A stretch of DNA of 64,000 nucleotides, taken from the NCBI GenBank assembly GCA_030446485.1, contig JAUJNF010000001.1, positions 477,964 to 541,963 on the forward strand, read 5' to 3'. The translations under genes and the position numbers were made by a program. The notes below the pieces were generated by a model, which had not been told where the DNA came from, ran no database searches, and saw only the letters and a program-made list of their open reading frames with translations. Origin of the DNA: Thermoleophilaceae bacterium (GTDB lineage Bacteria > Actinomycetota > Thermoleophilia > Solirubrobacterales > Thermoleophilaceae). Positions 46,804-57,616 of this stretch are shown here, one piece after another; the stretch's first letter is position 1, and every line of letters begins with the position of its first letter.

Positions 46804-49800
46804 ATGACGTCCACGCTCGAAGATCCGGCCCGTCTCGCGGCGCTCGCCGCGGCGGGACTGCTTGACGCCCCGGCGCAGGAGCCGTTCGATCGGCTGACGC
46901 GCCTGGCCGCTCGGGTTGTGCGCGCGCCGATCGCGCTGATGACGCTCGTCGACTGCGAGCGGGAGTTCTGCGCAAGCGCGGTCGGTGACCCGTCGGCGGC
47001 CAACCGGGTCGGGGACCTGTCGCACTCGCTCTGCCGCTCCGTCGTCGAGTCGGCCGAAGCGCTCGTCGTCGACGACCTGCGGCGCCATGCGCGCCTGCAG
47101 TCGCACCCGGCGCTTCAGGAGCTCGGTGTCGTGGGCTACGCCGGCGTCCCGGTCGTGACGGCCGACGGACATGTCCTGGGCGCCTTCTGCGTCGCCGCGC
47201 GCGAGCCACGAGCATGGAGCGACGACGATGTCGCGGCGCTGCAGGACCTGTCGGCGGCTGCCGCCACCGAGATCGACCTGCGCCGCGCGATCGGCAACAT
47301 GGACGACCAGCACCGCCGGCTGCGCGACAGCGAGGCGCGCAAGGCGGCGATCCTCGAGTCCGCGCTGGACTGCGTGGTCACGATGGATGCCGGGGCGCGT
47401 CGTCGACTTCAATCCTGCGGCCGAGCGCACCTTCGGCTACTCGCGAGAGGAGGTCGTCGGGCGAGAGCTGAGTGAGCTGATCGTGCCGCCCTCGCTGCGC
47501 GCCGCTCACCGGGCGGGGCTTGCGCGCCAGCTGGCGGCTGGCGGGCCCGGCTATCTGAACCAACGCCTCGAGATGCCGGCCGTGCGCGCCGACGGCAGCG
47601 AGCTCCCGGTCGAGCTGACGATCACCCGCACGGAGGTGGGCGGAGCACCGCTGTTCACGGGATACCTGCGCGACCTGACCGAGGTCCGGCGCGCCCAGGA
47701 GGATCTGCGCGACGCCGAGCGGCGGTTCCGTGCGCTCGTCGAGCAGATGCCGACGGTCACGTACGTGCGCGACCACGGCGGGGTGGGCCGCCTGCGCTAC
47801 ATCAGTCCGCAGATCGAGGCGGCGACGGGATATCCGCCCGATCGCTGGACCGGCGACGCGGACCTGTGGGTTCGTTCGATTCACGCCGAAGACCGGGCAG
47901 GCGCGGTCGCGGAGCTTCGGCGCTGCGTCGAGCGCGACGAGCCGTACGCGGGCGAGTACCGCGTCGTGTGCGCCGACGGCCGCGAGCGGACGGTCTTTAC
48001 CAAGGAGGTCGTCGTTCGCGACGAGCAAGGCATCGAGTCACAGGCAGGGCTCTTGCGTCGATGTGACCGACCTGCGCCGCGCCGAGGCGGCGTTGCGCGC
48101 CAGCGACGAGTTGAATCGGTCGGTCGTGGCCATCCTCGACGAGGGCGTGGTCGTGCTCGACGCCGACGCGCGGACGATCACATGCAACGACAGCGCGACG
48201 CGGATCCTCGGCCTGGAGCGAAATGCGGTGATCGGAGCGCGGCCGCCGTTCCTGCCGCTCTTTCGTGAGGACGGAACCCCGATCCGCCCCGAGGACAGCC
48301 CCGCGCGCGCCGCTGTGCAGAGCGGTCAGCCTAGGCGTGACCTCATCCTACGCGTGCTGCGTCCCGACGGCGCCGAGGCGTGGCTGTCCGTCAACTACCT
48401 GCCGCTCACCGACGAGCAGGACGGCGCGGTCACCGGCCTCGTCTGGTCGTTCAGCGACATCACCGCGCGGCGGCGCAGCGAGCAGGAGGTGGCTCGGCTT
48501 GCCTTTCACGACGGGCTCACGGGCCTCCCCAACCGCGCCCAACTCGAGGACCACCTCGCGCGCTCCGTCGCTCGCGCACACCGCAGCGGACGTGCAGGCG
48601 CCGTGCTCTTCATCGACATCGACAACTTCAAGCTCGTCAACGACAGCCTCGGGCACGTCGCCGGCGACGAGCTGCGCGCCAGGTCGCCGCGCGACTGGCC
48701 GCCTGCGTTCGGGCGAGCGATCTCCTCGCCCGGCACGGCGGCGACGAGTTCATGCTGCTGCTCGATGACCTGTCGCTCGACCCTCGGAGCGCGGCCGAGG
48801 CCGTCGCGGCGACGCTCCCTGCGCGCGCTCGACGCGCCGTTCGTCGTGGAGGGCGCTGAGCTTCACGTCGCGGCCAGTATCGGCATCGCGCTCTATCCGC
48901 GCGATGCCGCCACGCCGGGAGAGCTGCTCAGGCACGCCGACGTCGCGATGTACGCCGCCAAGCGCGCGGGCAACGGCTACACCTGCTACACGGCCGACAG
49001 TGATGATTCGCGTCGTCGGCTGACCCTGACCGCCCGTCTGCGACGTGCGCTCGTCCGCGACGAGTTCCGCCTGCACTACCAGCCCGTCTTCGATCTCTCG
49101 CGCTCCGTGCCGGTGGGGGTCGAGGCGCTCATCCGCTGGGAGGATCCAGACGAGGGCCTCATCCCGCCCGACCGGTTCATCCCGCTCGCCGAGGAGACCG
49201 GCCTGATCGACGACATCGGCGCCTGGGCGCTCGACGCCGGCTGCACCCAGGCGGTCGCATGGGAGCGTGCTGGCCTCGTGCAGCAGCTCTTCGTCAACGT
49301 CGCGCCCGCCAGCTGCGCCGCCCCGGGTTCGCCGACACCGTCCGTCAGGCGCTCGACCGCCACGGCCTGGACCCGTCGCGGCTGACCGTCGAGATCACCG
49401 AGTCGGCGGCGATGAGCGAGCCGCAGCAGACCGATGCGGTCCTCGGCGCGCTGCACGCCATCGGCGTCCACGTGGCGATCGACGACTTCGGCGTCCAGCA
49501 CTCGTCGCTCAGCCGCCTGCGCGAGCTGCCCGTGGACATGCTGAAGATCGACCGGTCGTTCCTGCGCGGCGTGCCCGAAGACCCGAACGTCGCGGCGATC
49601 ATCACCGCGATCCTCACGCTGGCCGGCGCGCTCGGAATGCAAGCCGTCGCCGAGGGTGTCGAGACCGCCGAGCAGCAGCGCTTCCTCGTGAGCGAGGGCT
49701 GCCCGCTCGCGCAAGGCTTCCATCTCGCGCGGCCGATGCCGGCCGAGCAGGCGACCGCGTTCCTGCTCGCCGACGCCGGACGCGGCGCGGCCTTGCAGCA

Positions 49801-49830
49801 CCGCTGGTCGTTCAGAACCGCGGTCCGGAG
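46804..49830 (+). pseudogene. GAF-PAS-GGDEF-EAL cyclic-di-GMP protein interrupted by several single-nt frameshifts
   Basis: GAF (46.8-47.3 kb), PAS repeats, ARHGGDEFMLLL, GVEALIRWEDP (EAL), DDFGVQHSSLSRLRELPVDMLKIDRSF; spread over three frames. Confidence 0.8.
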
Positions 49831-50140
49831 AGCTCCGGGAGCCACTGTCCGGCGCGGGCGACGGCTTCGCGCCACCGGTCGCGGTCGGCCGTGCCGGCGG
49901 GCTCGACGACGTGAGCGGGCGACCAGGCCGCCGCGATGTCGTCGTCGCCGCTCCAGATGCCGACCGTGAGACCCGCGACGTAGGCGGCGCCGAGCGTTGT
50001 GGCCTCGACCACGGGCGAGACCTCGACCGGCCGGCCGCACGCGTCGGCGAGCGCCTCGACGAAGACGCTGTTGGCGCTCATGCCTCCGTCGACGCGGAGC
50101 ACCGGCACCTTTAGTCCGATGAGGTCCTTGTCGGTCACGG
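49812..50140 (-). pseudogene. C-terminal fragment of glycerol kinase (FGGY)
   Basis: DLIGLKVPVLRVDGGMSANSVFVEALADACGRPVEVSPVVEATTLGAAYVAGLTVGIW; no N-terminal part. Confidence 0.8.
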
Positions 50141-50251
50141 CGTTGGTCCCGGCGGTGTGGGGAACGACGTACATCGTCACCACGGAGCTTCTGCGCCGGG
50201 GCGGCCGTTGCTCGCCCGCCGTAGTTCTGACGTCCGCGACAGGCCCAACGG

Positions 50252-50632
50252 TCACGTCGGTCCGGGCGTTTCGAGTTCGGCGAGAACCTTCCGGTAGGCG
50301 TCCTTGAGCTTGATGCGATCGCCCTGGAACTCGAAGATGTCGCAGCCGTGGACGCGCGTTTCGCGCCCGGCGGCGTCCCTGCGGACGAGCACCCATTGGG
50401 AGGCGCCGTACCGGCCGTTGATGATCGTGATGCCGCCGTGGCCTTCACCGCGTCGTCATAGGCGAGGATGGTCTCGAAGCCGTGCCGGACCTCAGCGCGG
50501 CCGCGGTATGTGCTCCCCGGCTCCGGCCCGACGGAGGCGCGGAACTCGCAGTCGTCGGCCATGAAGGTCATGAGCGCGTCGATGTCTTTGCCGCCAGGCA
50601 TCCCCGAAGGCGGCGAGGCGCTCCTCGGTCAT
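50252..50632 (-). pseudogene. SnoaL-like/NTF2 protein, frameshifted
   Basis: MTEERLAAFGDA / KDIDALMTFMADDCEFRASVGPEPGSTYRGRAEVRHGFETI / AYRKVLAELETPGPT in different frames. Confidence 0.6.
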
Positions 50633-50642
50633 CTGCGAGGTC

Positions 50643-51128
50643 TCAGACGTCGTCGTGGGCCTGTTCATCGAAGTAGGCCTCCAGGTCGGGGCCCGCAGGG
50701 TTCGCGAGCACGTGCCGGAGCCACGCCCGCCGTTCGAAGTCGATCACTGCCAGCTCCCAGACGCAGCCGACGGCGGGACTGCGGTGCGGCTCGAGCGCGT
50801 CGACGCGATCCAGCGCGCACGAGAAGAGCCGCTGGTGAAGCTCGTTCTCGCCGGCCCACCAGTCCACGAGCACGAAGCCGTAGTCAGCCGCGTCATGCAC
50901 GACGATGAAGCTGGCGCCGTACCGGGGGCAGTCGCCTGACGCCTCGGCGGGGGCGGGCAAACCACGGCGGGCGACCGTCTTGGCGGCGCTCACGAGTTCC
51001 TCGCGCGGGCGCTCGGCAGCCGCCGCGATGCCATACAGCTTGACTCGCCAGCCGTCGCAGCGGTACTCCTCGAGGAACCTCACGGGCCGCGTGCGATGCG
51101 GGCCACGGAGCGTGATCGCCGTTGTCAT
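50643..51128 (-). CDS. conserved hypothetical protein
   Basis: intact 161-aa ORF with no recognised motif. Confidence 0.6.
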   Translation of the reverse strand: MTTAITLRGPHRTRPVRFLEEYRCDGWRVKLYGIAAAAERPREELVSAAKTVARRGLPAPAEASGDCPRYGASFIVVHDAADYGFVLVDWWAGENELHQRLFSCALDRVDALEPHRSPAVGCVWELAVIDFERRAWLRHVLANPAGPDLEAYFDEQAHDDV

Positions 51129-51174
51129 GAACCGCAGGATCGCCGACGGCTAGAGTCGCCGCCGTCGAAAAGTC

Positions 51175-52110
51175 GTGGGTTATGCTTCGAACGATCCGAT
51201 GCTCGATGTGCGACGCCTGCGCCTGCTGGTCGAGCTCTCCGAGCGAGGGACGATCAGCGCCGTGGCGGACGCCCTGCACTTCACGCCGTCCACCGTCTCG
51301 CACGCCCTCTCGTCGCTCGAGCAAGAGATCGGCGTCGCACTGCTGGAGCGCACCCCTCGCAGCGTGCGGCTCACTCCCGCGGGGGACGCGCTCGTCGCCG
51401 AGGGCCGCAAGATCATCGCGAGCCTCAACGCCGCCTGCACCGACGCGAGGGCCGTCGGAGGCCTCGACCGCGGACGGATCACCATCGCGACGTTCCCGAG
51501 CGCCGGCTCCACCCTGGTGGCGGCAGCGGTCGCTCGGCTGCAGGAGCGGCACACTCGAATTCAGATCCGGCTCATCGACGCCGAGCCCGAGGAGAGCCTG
51601 CGCGCGCTTCAGGCGGGCGATGTGGACGTTGCGGTGGTCTACGAATACGGCTTCGCGCCGCCAATCCATACCGATCTCGCCCACACCGCTCTGCGAGAGA
51701 TCCGATGCAGCTCTGCCCGCCTGCGGATCACGGCAGCGCCGGCGGGGACGCATTGCCGCTGGCCACCTTGCGCACGAGTGCGTTCGTCGCAGGACGCCCA
51801 GGCTCACCGTGTCGCTGACTTCACCGTGGCGGCGTGCGCTCGCGCGGGCTTCGAGCCCCGCATCGCCTACCAGACCGACGACATCGCTTTCACCTGCGCG
51901 CTCGTGCGCGGCGGCTTCGCCGCCGCGATCATTGCGGAGTCCTGCTCGCCACGGCGCCGGCGCCCGTGATGACCTACGCGCCCACGCCCCCTCCCTCCGC
52001 GCAAGATCCTCGCAGCCCACCGGCCGTCCGCCGCTCGTCTCATGTCAGTCGTCGCGACCCTGGACGCCCTGAAGGAGGCGGCGAGCAGCAACAGCCGCTG
52101 GCTCACCGCC
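51175..52110 (+). pseudogene. LysR family regulator with internal/C-terminal frameshifts
   Basis: MLDVRRLRLLVELSERGTISAVADALHFTPSTVSHALSSLEQEIGVALLER; C-terminus ILAAHRPSAARLMSVVATLDALKEAASSNSRWLTAA in another frame. Confidence 0.8.
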
Positions 52111-52206
52111 GCGTAGTAGGGCCCTCGCCGTCTCAACCCGCCGGACAGACCAACCTCTGTAGACACCCGCCAGCCGCATCGACCGACTCGCGGAAGACCC
52201 GGATGT
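51939..52206. repeat. direct repeat copy A (LysR 3' end plus cld-like 3' end)
   Basis: near-identical to 54781-55049. Confidence 0.9.
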
Positions 52207-52228
52207 GGGGGCGCGTACGCGCGGCGAT

Positions 52229-52835
52229 CTATGGCTGGCGATCTTGGAGCGCGCTGCGGGCGAGCGTCTCCAGGCCCGCGGCGATGCGCGTCGCGCTCAT
52301 GCCGTGCTCGTGGCGCTGGTGGCGGTACAGGTCGGCGGCCAGCGGGGCGAGGAGGGCGTCGGCGAGCCATTCGGCGTCCAGGCGTGGGTTGGCCTGCTCG
52401 GCGAGGACGCGGACGTGCAGTCGCCAGACGCCGTACGCGCCGAGGCGGTAGCGGGCGCCGGGGCGGCCGGTCTCGGAGGCGAGTACGAGGTCGAGGTTCG
52501 CCTCGGTCAGTTCCGCGAGCGCGCGGAGGAAGGCGACGAGGCGCGCGAGTGGCGCAGCACCGGGACCGAGCGGAGGCGGCCCGCGGAGCAGATCGTCTTG
52601 CAGTCGCCGCTCGCTGTCGTCGAGCAGCGCGGCGGCGAGCTCGCCGCGATCGGCGAAGCGCCGGTACAGCGTTCCCTTGCCGACGCCGGCCGCGCGCGAC
52701 GTCCTCCATCAGCACGCCCGCGAAGCCGCGCTCGGCGAAGAGCTTCTCGGCAGCGCGCAGGACGCGCTCGCGGTTGCGCACGGCGTCGATCCGCTCGCGG
52801 CGCTGCGGCGGGTTGTCGACGGGGCCGCTGATCAC
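52229..52835 (-). pseudogene. TetR family regulator, frameshifted
   Basis: RERVLRAAEKLFAERGFAGVLMEDVA then frame change to VGKGTLYRRFADRGELAAALLDDSER; length not divisible by 3. Confidence 0.75.
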
Positions 52836-52904
52836 GCCCGAAGCGTACAACCGGACGGACGTCCGGATCGCGTCGCTACTTCGCCTGTTGTCCCCGGCGA
52901 TGCA

Positions 52905-53045
52905 CCGCCGGGCGTCTGCCTGGTCGCGCGGCTGGACGATCAGCTGGTCGATGTTCACGTCGCTCGGATGCTGCACACCCAGGCGACGCAGTCGGCGATG
53001 TCCTCGGCCGTCAGTGGTGGGCGGGATGAGGCGCAGCTCCCGCTG
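52905..53045 (-). pseudogene. C-terminal scrap of an SDR
   Basis: LTAEDIADCVAWV...DVNIDQLIVQPRDQ. Confidence 0.6.
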
Positions 53046-53914
53046 CTACGCCAGAGCCCTGGCGAGCGCATCGACGACGCGCCGAGCGTGTCGGCCGTCC
53101 TCGTCAAGTCGGGATTGAAGTCGGCCACGCTGGCGCCGATGAGCGCGTCGGAGGCCAGCAGCGGCCGCGCGAGCGCCACGAACGCGTCCCAGTCCAACCC
53201 GCCCGGCTGCGGATACGTCACCGCGGGCAGCGCGGCCTCGTCGAGGGCGTCGAGGTCGAGGTGCAGCCAGGCAGGCCCGCGGTCGCCCAGCGCTCGACCC
53301 CACCGTATCCCCGCCTCCGCCGGGCCCGCTGCCATGATGTCCTCGGCGCTCATGCGAGCGATCGCGGCCGGCACGCGCTTCAACTCGAACGCCACGTCCG
53401 GGCTCACGGAGTCGGGGCGGTGCCCTAGGATCACAACATCGGCGGGCTCTACCAGCGGCCCTTCCTCGGGCAGGTCGACGAGTCCCTGCACGTTACATCC
53501 GGTGAGCATTGCGAGCTCCATGTCCGCCGCCTCACCGGTGGGCGACGACCTACCGTCGAGGTAGTCCGCGTGGCCGTCCACGAACCACAGGCCTAGGCGC
53601 CCCACGGCGTCACGGGCACCGGCCACCGCTCCAGAAGCAGCGTGCAATCCCCCCAACCACAAGCGGCTTTGCGCCGCGAGTCAACGCGCCGGCGACCGCC
53701 GCGCGCAAAGCCGCAGAGGACACGCGCAGGTCGGCGAACGCGATGACCCCGGTCTCTGGATCCCGTACCGGATCGCGCAGCCGCGGCGCCACGTCGCCCT
53801 CGTCCGCCGCCCCGAACACCTGGGGCAGCCCCGCGGCCCGCAGCGACGCCGGGGCGCGCTCCTCCCCGCGGCCCGCAGCGGACGAATCGAAGGGGCGCCG
53901 AGCACGGTCCACAC
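53046..53914 (-). pseudogene. arginase/ureohydrolase-family gene with several frameshifts
   Basis: GRGEERAPASLRAAGL, LWFVDGHADYLDGRSSPTGEAADMELA, AWLHLDLDALDEAALPAVTYPQPGGLDW, FNPDLDEDGRHARRVVDALARAL in different frames. Confidence 0.75.
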
Positions 53915-54074
53915 GACCGGGCACTATGCCGACCGAACTCCCGACGTGACGACTTACTTCTCCCGGGGCAGCTTCTGAGCACTGGCCGCCCCGGCCCTGC
54001 CGGCCCCGCTCCGTCGGCGGCCATTGCGGTCGCAAGCTCTAGACCCGCGCGACAGGCCGCTATGTGGACGAGCC

Positions 54075-54644
54075 CTAACCCCGTCGACCCGACTCGCGGA
54101 AGAGCCGGATGTCGATCTCGCGCTCGACGTAGGCCCATTCCTCCGTCTGGCGTAGGCGATCGACGAGGTCCTCGAAGGCGTCTGCGTGTTCGGGCGCGAA
54201 CTCGAACCAAGTCAGGAAGTCGAACGCCTCCCTCAGGTCGCGGCCGTGGTGCAGCCGCCGGGCGATCGCCGGGAGGTACTCCAGTCCGGTCGCGATGTGG
54301 TCCGAGGTCTCTTCGAAGATGCGGCGGCGCTCGTCCTGGGGCAGCTCCCACCAGCCCTCCGACTTCGTGATCGGGATGAGCGCGGCTTGTGTCGACGTTT
54401 CGCGGCCGAGCGGCTCCTGCTTCGCCGCCAAAGCGTCGCGCTCGCTGCGCGAGACATAGCGTTCGTTGCTCGTGACGCCGCGCAGCGCGTCCGCCGACCT
54501 GCCGTCGAGGCCGCTCGCCGCGCTCCCCTCGAACATTTCGACCCTCGACACGCCCTCCAGCGGCGCCCCAACCACCGTCTCAAGGCGACGAACCACCCAA
54601 GGTCCAGCATCTCCGCCGACGAAGGCGACCATCAGCGGGCGCAC
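54075..54644 (-). CDS. cld: chlorite dismutase-like heme protein
   Basis: WWELPQDERRRIFEETSDHIATGLEYLPAIARRLHHGRDLREAFDFLTWFEFAPEHADAFEDLVDRLRQTEEWAYVEREIDIRL. Confidence 0.78.
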   Translation of the reverse strand: MRPLMVAFVGGDAGPWVVRRLETVVGAPLEGVSRVEMFEGSAASGLDGRSADALRGVTSNERYVSRSERDALAAKQEPLGRETSTQAALIPITKSEGWWELPQDERRRIFEETSDHIATGLEYLPAIARRLHHGRDLREAFDFLTWFEFAPEHADAFEDLVDRLRQTEEWAYVEREIDIRLFRESGRRG

Positions 54645-54780
54645 ACTCTCAGTCTATGCCTGCCTCCACGTCCACACGAGGAGGTGCAACGTAGAGGTCA
54701 TTGAGCAATGCAAGCTTCTCACGACTGCGAGCTCCTCCTCGGCGACAGGCCGAACGGTCACGTCGGTCCAGGCGTCGCGG

Positions 54781-55049
54781 GTCCTGCTCGCCACGGCGCC
54801 GGCGCCCGTGATGACGTACGCGCCCCGCCGCCCCTCCCTCCGCGCAAGATCCTCGCAGCGCACCGGCCGTCCGCCGCTCGTCTCATGTCAGTCGTCGCGG
54901 CCCTGGACGCCCTGAAGGAGGCGGCGAGCAGCAACAGGCGCTGGCTCACCGCCGCGTAGTAGGGCGCTCGCCGCCTCAACGCAGCGGACAGACCAACCTC
55001 TGTGGACACCCCCTAGCCGCATCGACCGACTCGCGGAAGACCCGAATGT
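54781..55049. repeat. direct repeat copy B (LysR 3' end plus cld-like 3' end)
   Basis: near-identical to 51939-52206. Confidence 0.9.
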
Positions 55050-55105
55050 CGATGTCGCGCTCAGCAGCAAGCTGCCTCGCCGCACCACAGAAAGCGGCAC
55101 GCCGG

Positions 55106-55888
55106 CTATAGCCGCTGCTCGACGCGGTCGAGCATCCGAAACAGCAAGTCGGCGAGCATCACGACCTCGGCCGCCTCGGTTGGATCGTCGAACTCCACCT
55201 CTCGGTGGCTACTTGGGTTCTTGAAGACACCGGGCGCCCCAGAAAGGGCCATGGTCGCCTGGCGCTCGCCGGCCTCGGCCTGCGGGTCGGCAAGCCCGCC
55301 ACCCTCCGCGAACTCGCGCTGCACGAGCTTCACGCCGAGGTCGCCGGGGCCCGTGCCCGCGCCGGCCAGCTCACGCACGCGGATCTCCACTTCCCGCATC
55401 GCCGCGAACGCCGCCAGCTCGTACTCGCCGATCAGGAACTGACGTCGGACGCCGTTCGAGCCGAGCGTGTAGATCGACGGCGATGCGGCGCTCCGCTCCT
55501 AGGCGCGCCGGTCCGTCAGGACTACGCGCCGCCTCGTCGCCGCGGCGAGTGACGAAGTACCAGGGACCGCTCTGCTCGTGGTCTCGGGCCAAGAGCCCGT
55601 TCGAGAGCAGCCAGTCCCACGCCTCGAAGACGGCCCGAGCGTAGGGGCCCTTGAAGTCCACCTCCGATCCGCCTCCGGCGATTACCTGCTTCCCGTCATG
55701 CCCGGCGGCCCCGGCCGCTCCGGCGCAACAGTAGGCGGAGTAGCCGAGATGAAGTTCAGCGGACTTCCGAGCGGCGAGCTGCCCGGCGACGTGAACACCA
55801 GCCGCCACAGAACATGCAAAGCCAACTCGTCGACGGGCATCGCCAGCGCCTGCTGCTCGGTAGGCCACGCCTTCGGCATCGAGCTCAT
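55106..55888 (-). pseudogene. TIGR02391-like protein, frameshifted
   Basis: ALAMPVDELALHVLWRLVF / GPYARAVFEAWDWLLSNGLLARDHEQSGPWYFVTRRGDEA / FKNPSSHREVEFDDPTEAAEVVMLADLLFRMLD in successive frames. Confidence 0.65.
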
Positions 55889-56036
55889 TGAGCGCGCTGC
55901 CGATTGTGGATCTCGTCCTGCTGCGGGCGCTGAACACCCATTCCAAAGGCTACTTCTGCGAGAAAAAGCCGGGAGAAGGAAAAGAGCGACGGTCCAGCCG
56001 AGTAAGACAAACCGAAGACTTGCAGGAAGTTCTCAG

Positions 56037-56083
<47 letters not shown>

Positions 56084-56373
56084 GAGTGAAGCCCGCGTGC
56101 AAGGCCGATCTCGCGGCGATGCGATCCGGAATGCGACCCGGAGACCTCGCATAGATTCGCCGCTCGTTGCACGTCGTCGCATGTCATGGCACCACCGCGG
56201 TGAAGGTGATGTCCAGCCCGCGCGCTTTGCCTATCCCGGGTCGTATCTCGTAATGACACGCTGAGTGATCTTGGGTGCCGGCGTACCTGCCGCTGAGCGA
56301 CGACCCGTTCAGCAGCATTGCTCACCTCCCGGCCTGGACAGCGCGGAGGCAGGCGCCTTAGAGTCGGTACTTG

Positions 56374-57588
56374 ATGCCAAAGCCTGCACGAAAGGATGAC
56401 TATCCGTCATACGCGCGCGGAATCGCGCGGGGACTCGAGAATGCTTTCCGGCCGCCCACCGACAGGTGGTGGCAGCCCTGGCGGCGCCCTACCGCGCAGC
56501 GGCACGTTGAAGCTCGAATCGAGGCCGAGAACCTCAAGGCCGTCGTGTTCTCCGACCTGCACCGAGGCAAGTTCGTCGACAAGGCCGACGACTTCCGCCG
56601 CGCGCACCGTGCCTACCGTGCCGCGCTCGGTTCGTACTTCGAGCAGGGCTACGAGCTGTGGCTCCTCGGCGACATTGAAGAGCTGTGGGAGAACAAAGCG
56701 AAGGACGTCGTCACGACCTATGCAGAGGCGCTCGAACTCGAGCAGCGCTTTGTCGCGCCCGGCGGTCCGGGACTGCGCCGCTTCTACGGCAATCACGACC
56801 TTGATTGGAGCCGTCCGAAGTGGGTGAAGGAGCACCTCGCAGAGTGGCTGGACGGCACCCCTGTCAGTGAGTCGCTGCGGCTGCACGTGCACGAGCGCGG
56901 CAAGCCCCTCGGCATGTTCTTTCTCGTGCACGGCCACCAGGGCACGGCGAGCAGCGACACGTTCGCCGCTATCTCGCGACTACCGGTGCGCTACGTATGG
57001 CCCCACATCCAACGCGCGCACGGCTGGGTCGCTACGACGCCCGCGGAGTCGCCAAACCTCCGCGACAAGCACGACCGTGCAATGGCTGACTGGGCGATGG
57101 CGCGAGCCAGCAGCGAGCCACGTCATGCTCGCCCAATTCTCATCGCCGGGCACACACACCACCCGATCTTCCCGGACGAGCCGCCGAAGCGACCGACAGA
57201 GGGGGAGCTCGCAGCGCTCCGCGACCAACTCGCCGACGAGACAAACCCGGCGGCTCGCGCAGAGCTCGCGGGGAAGATCGAGCTTATGCGGGCCGAGCTC
57301 TGGGAGCCGGAGTTCGTTCCGCCGTCGATTGTCCCGCCGTGCTACTTCAACACCGGCTGCGCTTCCTTCCCGGACGGCGACGTCACGTGCCTCGAGCTCA
57401 ACGGCGAGCAGCTCGTCGACGCGGAGGACGAGAATGACGGCCGGGGCAAGATCCGGCTCGTTCGCTGGCTCGACAATCACGGCGAGCCGCGATCTCACCC
57501 TCTCGCCAGCCGACCCCTGCGGGAGGTCCTCAACGACGTAAGCGCGGCCCAGGTCTCAGGGGGAAGCGCCGCGCCTAGCCAAATCTGA
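56374..57588 (+). CDS. calcineurin-like metallophosphoesterase
   Basis: VVFSDLHRG, LLGDIEELW, FYGNHDLDW, VHGHQG, IAGHTHHP. Confidence 0.9.
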   Translation: MPKPARKDDYPSYARGIARGLENAFRPPTDRWWQPWRRPTAQRHVEARIEAENLKAVVFSDLHRGKFVDKADDFRRAHRAYRAALGSYFEQGYELWLLGDIEELWENKAKDVVTTYAEALELEQRFVAPGGPGLRRFYGNHDLDWSRPKWVKEHLAEWLDGTPVSESLRLHVHERGKPLGMFFLVHGHQGTASSDTFAAISRLPVRYVWPHIQRAHGWVATTPAESPNLRDKHDRAMADWAMARASSEPRHARPILIAGHTHHPIFPDEPPKRPTEGELAALRDQLADETNPAARAELAGKIELMRAELWEPEFVPPSIVPPCYFNTGCASFPDGDVTCLELNGEQLVDAEDENDGRGKIRLVRWLDNHGEPRSHPLASRPLREVLNDVSAAQVSGGSAAPSQI

Positions 57589-57616
57589 AACGCTGAACGC
57601 AGAAAGCGCCTTCGCA

